Assembly (NCBI GenBank): GCA_012032855.1
Contig: JAAUQA010000196.1
Coordinates: forward strand, 1-6,502
From: Candidatus Competibacteraceae bacterium
GTDB taxonomy: Bacteria > Pseudomonadota > Gammaproteobacteria > Competibacterales > Competibacteraceae
Direction: 5' to 3'
Length of the DNA: 6,502 nucleotides
Every line of letters begins with the position of its first letter. Position 1 is the first letter of the stretch. This document shows, piece by piece, positions 1 to 5,880 of this stretch. Below the pieces are notes generated by a model that was given only the letters and a program-made list of their open reading frames with translations, had not been told where the DNA came from and searched no databases. Both the position numbers and the translations under genes were made by a program.

Positions 1-242
1 AAGCCGGTGATGGGCGTGCCGAGGTCGTCGATGGTGTAGGTGACCACGTTCGTCAGCCCGGCTTTCAGCGCGGCGACGAGGACGTCGGTCATCGCCGCCT
101 GCTTCTCGGGGGTGCTGGCGTTGGCGCCGCCATTCGCGTGCACCGGCGAGATTTCGGGCAGGTGTTTCGCGAGGGCGCCAGACATGGCGATGAGCTTCTG
201 GTTGCGCTCGCGAATCGCGTCGATCGACTCGATCTGGTCTTC
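1..242 (-). CDS. DUF1552-type protein, internal fragment (cut at both ends)
   Basis: This is a minus-strand open frame that leaves the window at its left edge. It reads, from right to left, EDQIESIDAIRERNQKLIAM, then GALAKHLPEISPVHANGG, and ends with a motif KAGLTNVVTYTIDDLGTPI. The order 'E-R-N-Q-K-L helix, proline-rich turn, D/M-x-x-x-LV-ALxxGLTNVVT' is what I recall of the secreted DUF1552 proteins of Planctomycetes, Verrucomicrobia and Myxobacteria, whose function is unknown. Third codon positions are nearly all G or C. The N-terminal part, which should lie to the right on this strand, is missing: to the right of about 242 the same frame stays open but becomes rich in His, Arg and Gln, like the antisense of another gene. 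I therefore end the homology near 222-250. No start, stop or signal peptide is visible. Family recognition is from memory and moderately sure. Confidence 0.55.
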
Positions 243-701
243 GCGCCGCGCGTCGCACGCACGCAAGTCCCCGCCCCTGAAGGAAAAGCCACCGTGGTCG
301 GTGCATCGCCGGTACCCGTCAGGACATCGGACAAACTGCAAGGCGACCTCGGCGCGCTGAAAATGGCCACGTTCATGGGCAGTGTGAATGTGCTGCATCG
401 GCAGTTCGAGTTGGCGGGTGACAAGCTCGCGCTGCACATGCGCGACGTAGCGCAGGACGGCGAATCGCAAGCGGGTGACGCAGCACCCAAGGCGGCGCGG
501 CGCGACCGCGAATCGCTGGTGGATCGCATTCAGGTTGATGGCCATGTCCGCGCCCGCTCGCGCGATGCGTCGGCCGACGGCCCGGTGGCGATTGCGTCGG
601 ACCATCTGGAGTTGAAGGCGGGCGTCGACGAGACGGGCCGATCGATGCTGGAGCGCATGCGCGCCTGGGCGGCCAAAACCGACACCAGCGCCCGTGTCTG
701 A
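237..701 (+). CDS. OstA/LptA-like repeat protein, 3' fragment
   Basis: This plus-strand frame ends at TGA 699-701 and has very high G/C at third codon positions. Two stretches fit the short beta-repeat of OstA/LptA-type lipopolysaccharide-transport proteins (x-F-x-G-x-V-x-V ... L-x-x-D-x-L-x-L). The first, about 366-440, contains ATFMGSVNV and LAGDKLALHM. The second, about 528-614, contains IQVDGHVRAR and AIASDHLEL. A possible earlier repeat end, DRLDLVFAP (222-248), overlaps the neighbouring minus-strand fragment, so the left limit is uncertain. No start codon or signal peptide can be assigned, because the ATG at 138 lies in the antisense of the DUF1552 piece. Family proteins bind lipid or LPS in the periplasm, but the role here is unknown. 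The repeat match is a pattern reading, not a search result, so an unrecognised GC-rich protein remains possible. Base use differs from the genes to the right. Confidence 0.4.
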   Translation, partial: VFAPRVARTQVPAPEGKATVVGASPVPVRTSDKLQGDLGALKMATFMGSVNVLHRQFELAGDKLALHMRDVAQDGESQAGDAAPKAARRDRESLVDRIQVDGHVRARSRDASADGPVAIASDHLELKAGVDETGRSMLERMRAWAAKTDTSARV

Positions 702-712
702 GCATAGCGAGC

Positions 713-717
713 AGAGG
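713..717 (+). promoter_or_regulatory. Ribosome binding site of the AOR gene
   Basis: AGAGG lies 8 bases before the ATG at 726, with an A/T-rich spacer (TAATTAAT). It supports that ATG as the start. No promoter can be assigned, because only 24 bases separate the start from the GC-rich left arm. Confidence 0.6.
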
Positions 718-725
718 TAATTAAT

Positions 726-2585
726 ATGGGTTGGCAAAAGAAAATCTTGCGCGTCAATCTCACTGCGGGCACTTGTACCCCTGAGCCCCTCAATATGGAA
801 TGGGCTCAGGAGTATCTCGGCCAGCGCGGTTTGGCGACCAAGTACATCGTGGAGGAGACGGACCCCAAAGTGGATCCCTTGTCTCCGGACAACAAAATGA
901 TCATGGCCACCGGGCCGTTGACCGGCACTATGGCATCCACTGGCGGACGCTACTCAGTCATTACTAAAGGGCCGTTGACCGGGGCGATAGCCTGTTCCAA
1001 TTCCGGCGGGTTTTTCGGCGCGGAACTCAAGAACGCCGGTTGGGACATGATCATTTTCGAGGGACGTTCTCCCAAACCCGTCTATCTTCATATCGAAAAC
1101 GACAAAGCCGAATTGTTACCGGCTGGTGAGATTTGGGGGAAAACCGTCTGGGAAGCCGATGCCTGGTTGCACAGCAAATATCAAGATCCCCAATTGCGGG
1201 TTGCGGCGATAGGCGTCGCAGCGGAAAAGGGCGTGCTGTTTTGTGGCGTGATTAATGACCTGCACCGTGCAGCCGGTCGTTCCGGCGTAGGCACCGTGAT
1301 GGGTTCGAAAAATCTCAAGGCCGTTGCAGTGCGGGGTACACGCGGAATCGGCAACATCAAAGACCCGAAAGCGTTCATGGCGGCGACTCAGGCCGGCAAG
1401 AAAGTGCTGGCGGACAATGCCGTGACCGGCGAGGGCCTGCCCACCTACGGTACCCAAGTGTTGATGAACGTGATCAACGAAATGGGCGCAATGCCGACTC
1501 GCAACTGGCAGACCGTGCAATTCGACGGCGCCAGCGCGATTTCCGGCGAAGCGATGCACGAACCGCGCAAGAGCGACGGCAAACCCAATCTGGTTCGTAA
1601 CGGCGCTTGCTTCGGTTGCACCATCGCCTGTGGACGGATCTCCACCATCGATCCCAGTCATTTCACCGTGGCAGGCGAAGACAAACCCGAGCGTTATCGC
1701 CACGCTTCCGGTGGTCTGGAATACGAAGCGGCTTGGGCACTCGGCTGCGACACCGGGGTGGATGACATCGACGCCCTGACCTACACCAATTTCATCTGCA
1801 ATGAGCAAGGCATGGACCCGATCTCTTTCGGGGCCACGGTAGCGGCAGCGATGGAATTGTATGAAATGGGCGTGCTGACCAAAGCGCAAACCGGTGGTAT
1901 TGATTTGAAATTCGGCAACGCCGAAGCGCTTTGCCAACTCGCCGAACTGACCGGTAAGGGCGAAGGCTTTGGCCTGGAAATCGGCCTGGGCTCGAAACGC
2001 TTGTGCGAGAAATACGGCCATCCGGAGTTGTCCATGACCGTCAAAGGACAGGAATTCCCGGCCTATGACGCCCGTGGCATCAAAGGTATGGGGCTGACCT
2101 ACGCCACCAGCAATCGGGGTGCCTGTCATCTACGCTCCTACACTGTGGCCTCGGAAGTGTTAGGCATCCCCGAGAAAACCGACCCGCTGGTCACCGATGG
2201 CAAGCCGGAATTGGTCAAGGCATTTCAGGACGCCACCTGCGTGGTCGATTCCGCCGGCATTTGCGTATTTACCACCTTTGCCTGGACGCTGGATGACATC
2301 CAACCGCAAATCGCTGCGGGCTGCGAAGGCGACTGGAGCCTAGACAAATTGCTGGAAGTCGGGGAACGTATCTGGAATATGGAGCGCCAATATAATCTGG
2401 AAGCGGGCTTTACCAGTGCTGATGATACTTTACCGCCGCGTCTACTCAAGGAAGCCGCCACGGTCGGACCCGCCAAAGGCCACGTCAACGATCTCGATAA
2501 AATGCTCCCAGAGTATTACAAAATACGCGGTTGGTCACCGGATGGCCGGATTACTGGCGAAACCCGCCAACGTTTAGGGGTATAA
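726..2585 (+). CDS. aor: Tungsten-type aldehyde:ferredoxin oxidoreductase (AOR family), catalytic subunit
   Basis: This 619-residue protein is full length for the AOR family (about 600-620). Such enzymes hold a tungsten (sometimes molybdenum) bis-pyranopterin and one [4Fe-4S] cluster. They interconvert aldehydes and carboxylic acids in the cytoplasm. The N-terminal AOR domain (about 1-205) starts GWQKKILRVNLTAG and contains the typical ATGPLTGT (61-68), GRYSVITKGPLTG (74-86) and GRSGVGTVMGSKNLKAV motifs. The cluster ligands are visible: C295-x2-C298-x3-C302 in ACFGCTIAC, and C513 in the pterin-binding DSAGIC (508-513). GLEYEA (330-335) and GACHLRS (465-471) match the active-site Glu and His regions of the family. 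The next gene is an FAD/NADH oxidoreductase, so electrons probably go to NAD as in the Aromatoleum AorABC enzyme, where this would be AorB. The expected small iron-sulfur subunit is not seen upstream. Substrate and metal cannot be read from sequence. The family call is very sure. Confidence 0.95.
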   Translation: MGWQKKILRVNLTAGTCTPEPLNMEWAQEYLGQRGLATKYIVEETDPKVDPLSPDNKMIMATGPLTGTMASTGGRYSVITKGPLTGAIACSNSGGFFGAELKNAGWDMIIFEGRSPKPVYLHIENDKAELLPAGEIWGKTVWEADAWLHSKYQDPQLRVAAIGVAAEKGVLFCGVINDLHRAAGRSGVGTVMGSKNLKAVAVRGTRGIGNIKDPKAFMAATQAGKKVLADNAVTGEGLPTYGTQVLMNVINEMGAMPTRNWQTVQFDGASAISGEAMHEPRKSDGKPNLVRNGACFGCTIACGRISTIDPSHFTVAGEDKPERYRHASGGLEYEAAWALGCDTGVDDIDALTYTNFICNEQGMDPISFGATVAAAMELYEMGVLTKAQTGGIDLKFGNAEALCQLAELTGKGEGFGLEIGLGSKRLCEKYGHPELSMTVKGQEFPAYDARGIKGMGLTYATSNRGACHLRSYTVASEVLGIPEKTDPLVTDGKPELVKAFQDATCVVDSAGICVFTTFAWTLDDIQPQIAAGCEGDWSLDKLLEVGERIWNMERQYNLEAGFTSADDTLPPRLLKEAATVGPAKGHVNDLDKMLPEYYKIRGWSPDGRITGETRQRLGV

Positions 2586-2603
2586 CCCCTTTTTCAATCG
2601 CCC

Positions 2604-2640
2604 CCCCGGATAGTTTCAGCTCACTGCTGGCTATCCGGGG
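2604..2640 (+). promoter_or_regulatory. Strong intercistronic stem-loop between AOR and the FAD oxidoreductase
   Basis: CCCCGGATAG (2604-2613) pairs perfectly with CTATCCGGGG (2631-2640), a 10-bp GC-rich stem. Inside, CAGC (2617-2620) can pair with GCTG (2626-2629) around the loop TCACT. No T run follows, and a ribosome site begins 6 bases later, so it is not a plain intrinsic terminator. It more likely protects or processes the mRNA 3' end, or attenuates, setting the ratio of the two proteins. The structure is seen; the role is inferred. Confidence 0.55.
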
Positions 2641-2659
2641 ACATCGGGAGGCAAGGACT

Positions 2660-3091
2660 ATGCAGCATGTGATAATCGGCGCGGGTCCCGCCGGTGTGAT
2701 TGCAGCGGAGACGTTGCGCAAGAACGATTCTCAGGGGGGCATCGTTCTGATCGGCGACGAACCGGAGCCACCTTATTCACGGATGGCCATTCCTTATCTG
2801 CTCATTGAGCGCATACAAGAAGACGGCACGTACCTACGTCATACCGCTGACCATTTCCAGAAACACGCTATTGATGTCCGCCAGGGTCGGGTAACTGCGG
2901 TGGATACAGTCAATCGACGGCTAACCCTGAAAAGCGGGGATGCGTTGACCTATGATCGGCTACTGGTCGCTACCGGCTCTCGACCTATCAAACCGCCGGT
3001 GCCCGGTATCGACTTGCCCGGCGTTCATCCTTGCTGGACATTGGAAGACGCCCGTCACATCCTTCGCCTAGCTCAGCCGGGGCAAAAGTAG
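2660..3091 (+). CDS. AorC-like FAD/NADH oxidoreductase, N-terminal part (gene split by frameshift)
   Basis: This is the first part of one oxidoreductase gene, with GGGAGG (2646-2651) 8 bases before the ATG at 2660. It carries the FAD-binding Rossmann start VIIGAGPAGVIAAETL (G7-x-G9-x2-G12), the motif PPYSRMAIPYLL that is typical of NirB/AorC-like flavoproteins, and the LLVATGSRPIKPPVPG segment that closes the first FAD lobe. The frame reads normally to [10 protein letters not shown] and then hits TAG at 3089-3091. Adding one base to the G run at 3079-3082 gives [15 protein letters not shown], joining exactly to the second part. The protein follows the AOR gene in the same direction and would pass electrons between AOR and NAD(H), by analogy with Aromatoleum AorC. 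A general rubredoxin- or ferredoxin-NAD reductase is the alternative. The broken frame is more likely a sequence error than true decay, as the rest is well kept. Confidence 0.85.
   Translation: MQHVIIGAGPAGVIAAETLRKNDSQGGIVLIGDEPEPPYSRMAIPYLLIERIQEDGTYLRHTADHFQKHAIDVRQGRVTAVDTVNRRLTLKSGDALTYDRLLVATGSRPIKPPVPGIDLPGVHPCWTLEDARHILRLAQPGQK
3079..3082 (+). other. Frameshift site: one G missing in a G run
   Basis: CCGGGGCAAAA reads out of frame. CCGGGGGCAAAA would give P-G-A-K and restore a single continuous FAD/NADH oxidoreductase of family type across the break. The site is a homopolymer, where indel errors are common. Confidence 0.75.
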
Positions 3092-4125
3092 TGCTGATCG
3101 GTGCGGGCTTCATCGGTTGTATTATTCTGGAGTCGCTAGCCGAGCGGGGCGTTGATCTGACCGTCGTGGAGATGGGTGACCGCATGGTGCCGCGCATGAT
3201 GAACCAGACGGCGGGCAACATGATCAGACGCTGGTGCGAAACCAAAGGCGTCAAAGTGCATACCGGGACTCGCGTCAACGCTATCGAAGCTGGCCATGCA
3301 CCAGGAGCTCTGCATCGGCTAGCCGAGGCAGTCGGGCTGAGTAGCTCCACCCCGCAACACTTGCAAGTCACGTTGGATAACGGACACAAGTTGGAAGCGG
3401 ATTTGGTGATTTCGGCAGCCGGTGTACAGCCCAATGTCGATTTTCTCAAGCACAGTGAAGTGGAACTGGAACAAGGGGTATTGGTGGATTACCATCTGCG
3501 GACCAACGTGCCTGAAATCTACGCCGCAGGCGACGTGGCCGAAGGACGTGATTTTTCCACTGGTGGTTATCAAGTTCATGCCATTCAGCCGACCGCCAGC
3601 GATCATGGCCGGTTAGCAGCACTCAATATGGCGGGTGCCGATACAGCATTTCAGGGCAGTTTCAATATGAATGTGCTGGATACCTTGGGTCTGATCTCCA
3701 GTTCGTTCGGGTTATGGATGGGGGTGGATGGCGGTGATTCCGTTGAACTGTGTAATCCCGACGAATTTCGCTATCTGAACCTGGAGTTTCAGGACGATGT
3801 GATGGTTGGCGCGACGAGTTTAGGCCTGACTCAACACGTCGGAGTATTGAGGGGCTTGATTCAAAGCCGGGTAAAACTGGGCGATTGGAAAAATAAACTC
3901 AAGCGTGACCCCAGCCGATTGATGGAAGCTTATCTGGCTAGGATATTCCGTCTAAAAGTTGAAGGGGGCAAGTATTTGCCCCCGAGAGAGAATCTCTTGT
4001 TTTCGAGGCTCGTTTTCCTTACTCGCCTTCAAGTAAGATCGAAGAAAGCCCAGCAAATTGCCTTCATTGCTTATAAGCCGAAGCTAACTGGCCTCGCATC
4101 TCCGCTGCATACTGATCGGCATTGA
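3082..4125 (+). CDS. AorC-like FAD/NADH oxidoreductase, C-terminal part (with doubtful tail)
   Basis: This continues the gene that starts at 2660; numbering is for the repaired protein. The NADH-binding Rossmann motif is VLIGAGFIG (G148-x-G150-x2-G153). Its second strand ends in VVE (E171), where an acidic residue favours NADH over [14 protein letters not shown] (D292) is the second FAD-contact motif. A C-terminal domain follows ([12 protein letters not shown], then [18 protein letters not shown]), as in NirB/AorC-like proteins. As read, the repaired protein has 488 residues, longer than the roughly 420-430 I expect. The family-like sequence stops at about LMEAYLAR (residue 428, near 3942). 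The rest crosses a terminator hairpin at 3964-3983 and overlaps the convergent ptsG by 62 bases. Both other frames have stops (TAG 3939-3941, TAA 3953-3955, TGA 3960-3962) just before that hairpin. A second indel or a lost stop near 3940 is likely. Confidence 0.8.
   Translation, partial: AKVVLIGAGFIGCIILESLAERGVDLTVVEMGDRMVPRMMNQTAGNMIRRWCETKGVKVHTGTRVNAIEAGHAPGALHRLAEAVGLSSSTPQHLQVTLDNGHKLEADLVISAAGVQPNVDFLKHSEVELEQGVLVDYHLRTNVPEIYAAGDVAEGRDFSTGGYQVHAIQPTASDHGRLAALNMAGADTAFQGSFNMNVLDTLGLISSSFGLWMGVDGGDSVELCNPDEFRYLNLEFQDDVMVGATSLGLTQHVGVLRGLIQSRVKLGDWKNKLKRDPSRLMEAYLARIFRLKVEGGKYLPPRENLLFSRLVFLTRLQVRSKKAQQIAFIAYKPKLTGLASPLHTDRH
3964..3997. terminator. Probable bidirectional terminator between convergent genes
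   Basis: GGGGGCAA (3964-3971) pairs with TTGCCCCC (3976-3983) around a GTAT loop, a perfect 8-bp stem. A smaller stem, AGAGA/TCTCT (3985-3989/3993-3997), follows, and then TGTTTT on the plus strand. Read on the minus strand, the large stem is followed by TTCAACTTTT. It lies between the FAD oxidoreductase and ptsG, which converge, so it may stop transcripts from both sides. The T runs are imperfect. Confidence 0.5.
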
Positions 4126-5350
4126 GCCCGACCAGCACATGCAGGGTGCGGTTGGCCAGCCGCATTACACCTTGCACGCCGACCTCACTCAGTGCCGCTT
4201 CATCCACGGCGGCTTCTTGTTCGAGCACTAACCTTAAACGGGTTTCGGCACAGGCGTCGACCCGCTGAATATTCGCTGCCCCGCCCAAGGCCTGGATAAA
4301 GGCTTTAGCTTTCTGCGCAGCTTCGGGATCGCGCAGCTTGGAAACAATGCCAGCCGGGGGGACCGTCACCGGCGAAGGTGCTTCGACTACATCGGCTTCC
4401 GCACCGGCAGATTTCAAATAGATCTCCATATCCGTTTTGAGATTTTCCGAACGGATACCGAAAATAGCCTGCACGCCGTTGCCGACAACCACGACACCGG
4501 CCGCACCCAAAGCTTTTAGTTTTTCCTGACTAGTCTTGCTGATGTCGTGAACACTGACCCGCAGCCGCGTGATGCAAGCGTCTAGTGTCTTTATATTGCT
4601 TTTGCCACCGAATGCCAGCACCAATTGTTTGGTAAAATCGCGCGCCACGTCTTCATGCACATCGGCAAGCGAGACCTCTTCTTTCTCCCGGCCCGGCGTC
4701 ATCAGGTTGAATTTTTGAATGGCGACGCGAAACACCGTGTAATACAGCAACGCCCATAGCGGCCCCAGCACAAAGAACCACAGTGCATTACTGGACTGCG
4801 GAAATAGCACGACATAGTCAATCATGCCATGAGAAAAGGTCATGCCGTGCTTAATGGTGAGTTCAATGCAGGTGAAATACGCCAGCGCAGCCAATACCGC
4901 ATGAATCAGATAGAGCACCGGAGCGACGAAAAGAAAGGAAAACTCGATCGGCTCGGTGATGCCGGTCAAGAAAGAAGTCAGCGCGGCCGACAGCATGATA
5001 CCGGCAATCTTGGTCTTGTTTTCCGGCCGGGCACAGTGCCACATGGCAATGGCGGCGGCAGGCAAGCCCCACATCTTGAATAGATACCCACCCGCCATAT
5101 TACCGGCGGTAGGATCACCGGCGATATAGCGGTGCACTTCACCGCGGATTATTTCGCCCGAAGCGGGATCGGTGTATTGCCCGACCTCGAAAAAGAAAGG
5201 CACGTTCCAGATATGATGTAGCCCAAAGGGAATCAGTAACCGTTCAATGAAACCGTAGGCGGAAAAAGCGGTTTGCGGACTGCCCGTGGACGCCCAGGCG
5301 GAAAATACATCGATACCGCGACCGATGGGTGGCCAAATGCAGCTCAGTAA
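4064..5350 (-). CDS. ptsG: PtsG glucose EIICB, C-terminal part with tandem EIIB domains (gene split by frameshift)
   Basis: This is the second part of a permease that starts at 5853; the repaired protein has 596 residues, against 477 in E. coli PtsG. It opens at [11 protein letters not shown] and carries the rest of [51 protein letters not shown] and [12 protein letters not shown]. These fit glucose PtsG rather than GlcNAc NagE. The EIIC fold binds sugar and spans the inner membrane. EIIB follows, with the phosphocysteine C427 in [10 protein letters not shown], and [16 protein letters not shown] after it. After a Pro/Ala-rich linker (about 490-505) comes a second EIIB-like domain (about 508-590), with C535 in [11 protein letters not shown] and [17 protein letters not shown]. 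No EIIA domain is present. The stop TGA at 4064-4066 overlaps only the doubtful tail of the convergent gene. The permease call is very sure; whether the second EIIB takes phosphate is unknown. Confidence 0.92.
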   Translation of the reverse strand, partial: LLSCIWPPIGRGIDVFSAWASTGSPQTAFSAYGFIERLLIPFGLHHIWNVPFFFEVGQYTDPASGEIIRGEVHRYIAGDPTAGNMAGGYLFKMWGLPAAAIAMWHCARPENKTKIAGIMLSAALTSFLTGITEPIEFSFLFVAPVLYLIHAVLAALAYFTCIELTIKHGMTFSHGMIDYVVLFPQSSNALWFFVLGPLWALLYYTVFRVAIQKFNLMTPGREKEEVSLADVHEDVARDFTKQLVLAFGGKSNIKTLDACITRLRVSVHDISKTSQEKLKALGAAGVVVVGNGVQAIFGIRSENLKTDMEIYLKSAGAEADVVEAPSPVTVPPAGIVSKLRDPEAAQKAKAFIQALGGAANIQRVDACAETRLRLVLEQEAAVDEAALSEVGVQGVMRLANRTLHVLVGLNADQYAAEMRGQLASAYKQ

Positions 5351-5853
5351 ACCCCTAGCGCTATGGCGGCGAAAGCGGTAGCGATGGGAACGAAACGTTT
5401 ACCCGCGAAAAACCCCAGATAGGTGGGTAGTTCGATGCGGTAATAGCGGTTGAATAACGCTCCGGCGATGCCACCGATCAAAATCCCGCCGAACACACCT
5501 GTATCTACTGAATTGATGCCCATGATGGGGTTGATCTCGAAACCCAGAGCAGCAGCGGTCACCCCCATGGTCGCCAGGAGTACCACGTAGCCGACTACCG
5601 CCGCCAACGCCGAGACGCCATCATTATCGGTGTACCCTAAAGCCACACCCACGGCAAAGATAATGGGGAGATTCCCGAAGATCGCCCCGCCAGCCTGTTC
5701 CATAGTTTGCGACACGATAGCGGGTAACCAGCTGAACTCAGCGGCGCCTACCCCTAACAGAATTCCCGCCGCCGGCAGCACCGCGACCGGCAGCATCAGC
5801 GCCTTGCCTAGGCGTTGCAGATTGGCGAACACACTGTCTTTCCAACTACTCAT
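5344..5853 (-). CDS. ptsG: PtsG glucose EIICB, N-terminal membrane part (gene split by frameshift)
   Basis: This is the start of the glucose permease. GGAG (plus-strand 5860-5863) lies 6 bases before the ATG at 5851-5853, and enzyme I ends 27 bases upstream, so the two are cotranscribed. The protein begins [20 protein letters not shown], and then shows [46 protein letters not shown] and [13 protein letters not shown]. These are the amphipathic N-terminal helix and the first EIIC membrane segments, nearly as in enterobacterial PtsG. The segment reaches [20 protein letters not shown] and then meets TGA (5344-5346). One extra T at the T run (plus-strand A5349-5351) gives [12 protein letters not shown], the family sequence, and joins the second part. 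The enzyme takes up glucose and phosphorylates it to glucose 6-phosphate. Confidence 0.93.
   Translation of the reverse strand: MSSWKDSVFANLQRLGKALMLPVAVLPAAGILLGVGAAEFSWLPAIVSQTMEQAGGAIFGNLPIIFAVGVALGYTDNDGVSALAAVVGYVVLLATMGVTAAALGFEINPIMGINSVDTGVFGGILIGGIAGALFNRYYRIELPTYLGFFAGKRFVPIATAFAAIALGVY
5349..5351 (-). other. Frameshift site in ptsG: one T missing in a T run
   Basis: On the coding strand GGGGTTTACTGAGC gives G-V-Y-stop. GGGGTTTTACTGAGC would give G-V-L-L-S and flow into CIWPPIG, matching PtsG at this point. The break sits in a homopolymer next to a run of four G, a typical place for an indel error. Confidence 0.78.
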
Positions 5854-5880
5854 GGCTTGCTCCAGGAAACAGGCTGTTGC

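Noticed and set aside
89..529. Minus-strand 146-codon frame and the 87-codon frame before it (530-793)
   Set aside because: Rich in Ser, Arg, Cys and Thr with no motif. It overlaps two better candidates and crosses the AOR start.
3..620. Minus-strand frame open across nearly the whole left arm, which might be one long gene
   Set aside because: Only the part left of about 242 reads like a real protein. To the right it becomes LRYVAHVQRELVTRQ-type sequence rich in His, Arg and Gln, as expected for the antisense of the plus-strand fragment in matching codon register.
1116..2129. 337-codon open frame on the minus strand inside the AOR gene
   Set aside because: It is rich in His, Gly, Phe and Gln, has no family likeness, and lies wholly antisense to a gene with all its catalytic motifs.
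2531..2659. Longer start for the FAD oxidoreductase inside the end of AOR
   Set aside because: It would cross the strong hairpin and add 43 residues before a perfect FAD-binding N-terminus. The ATG at 2660 has its own GGGAGG site.
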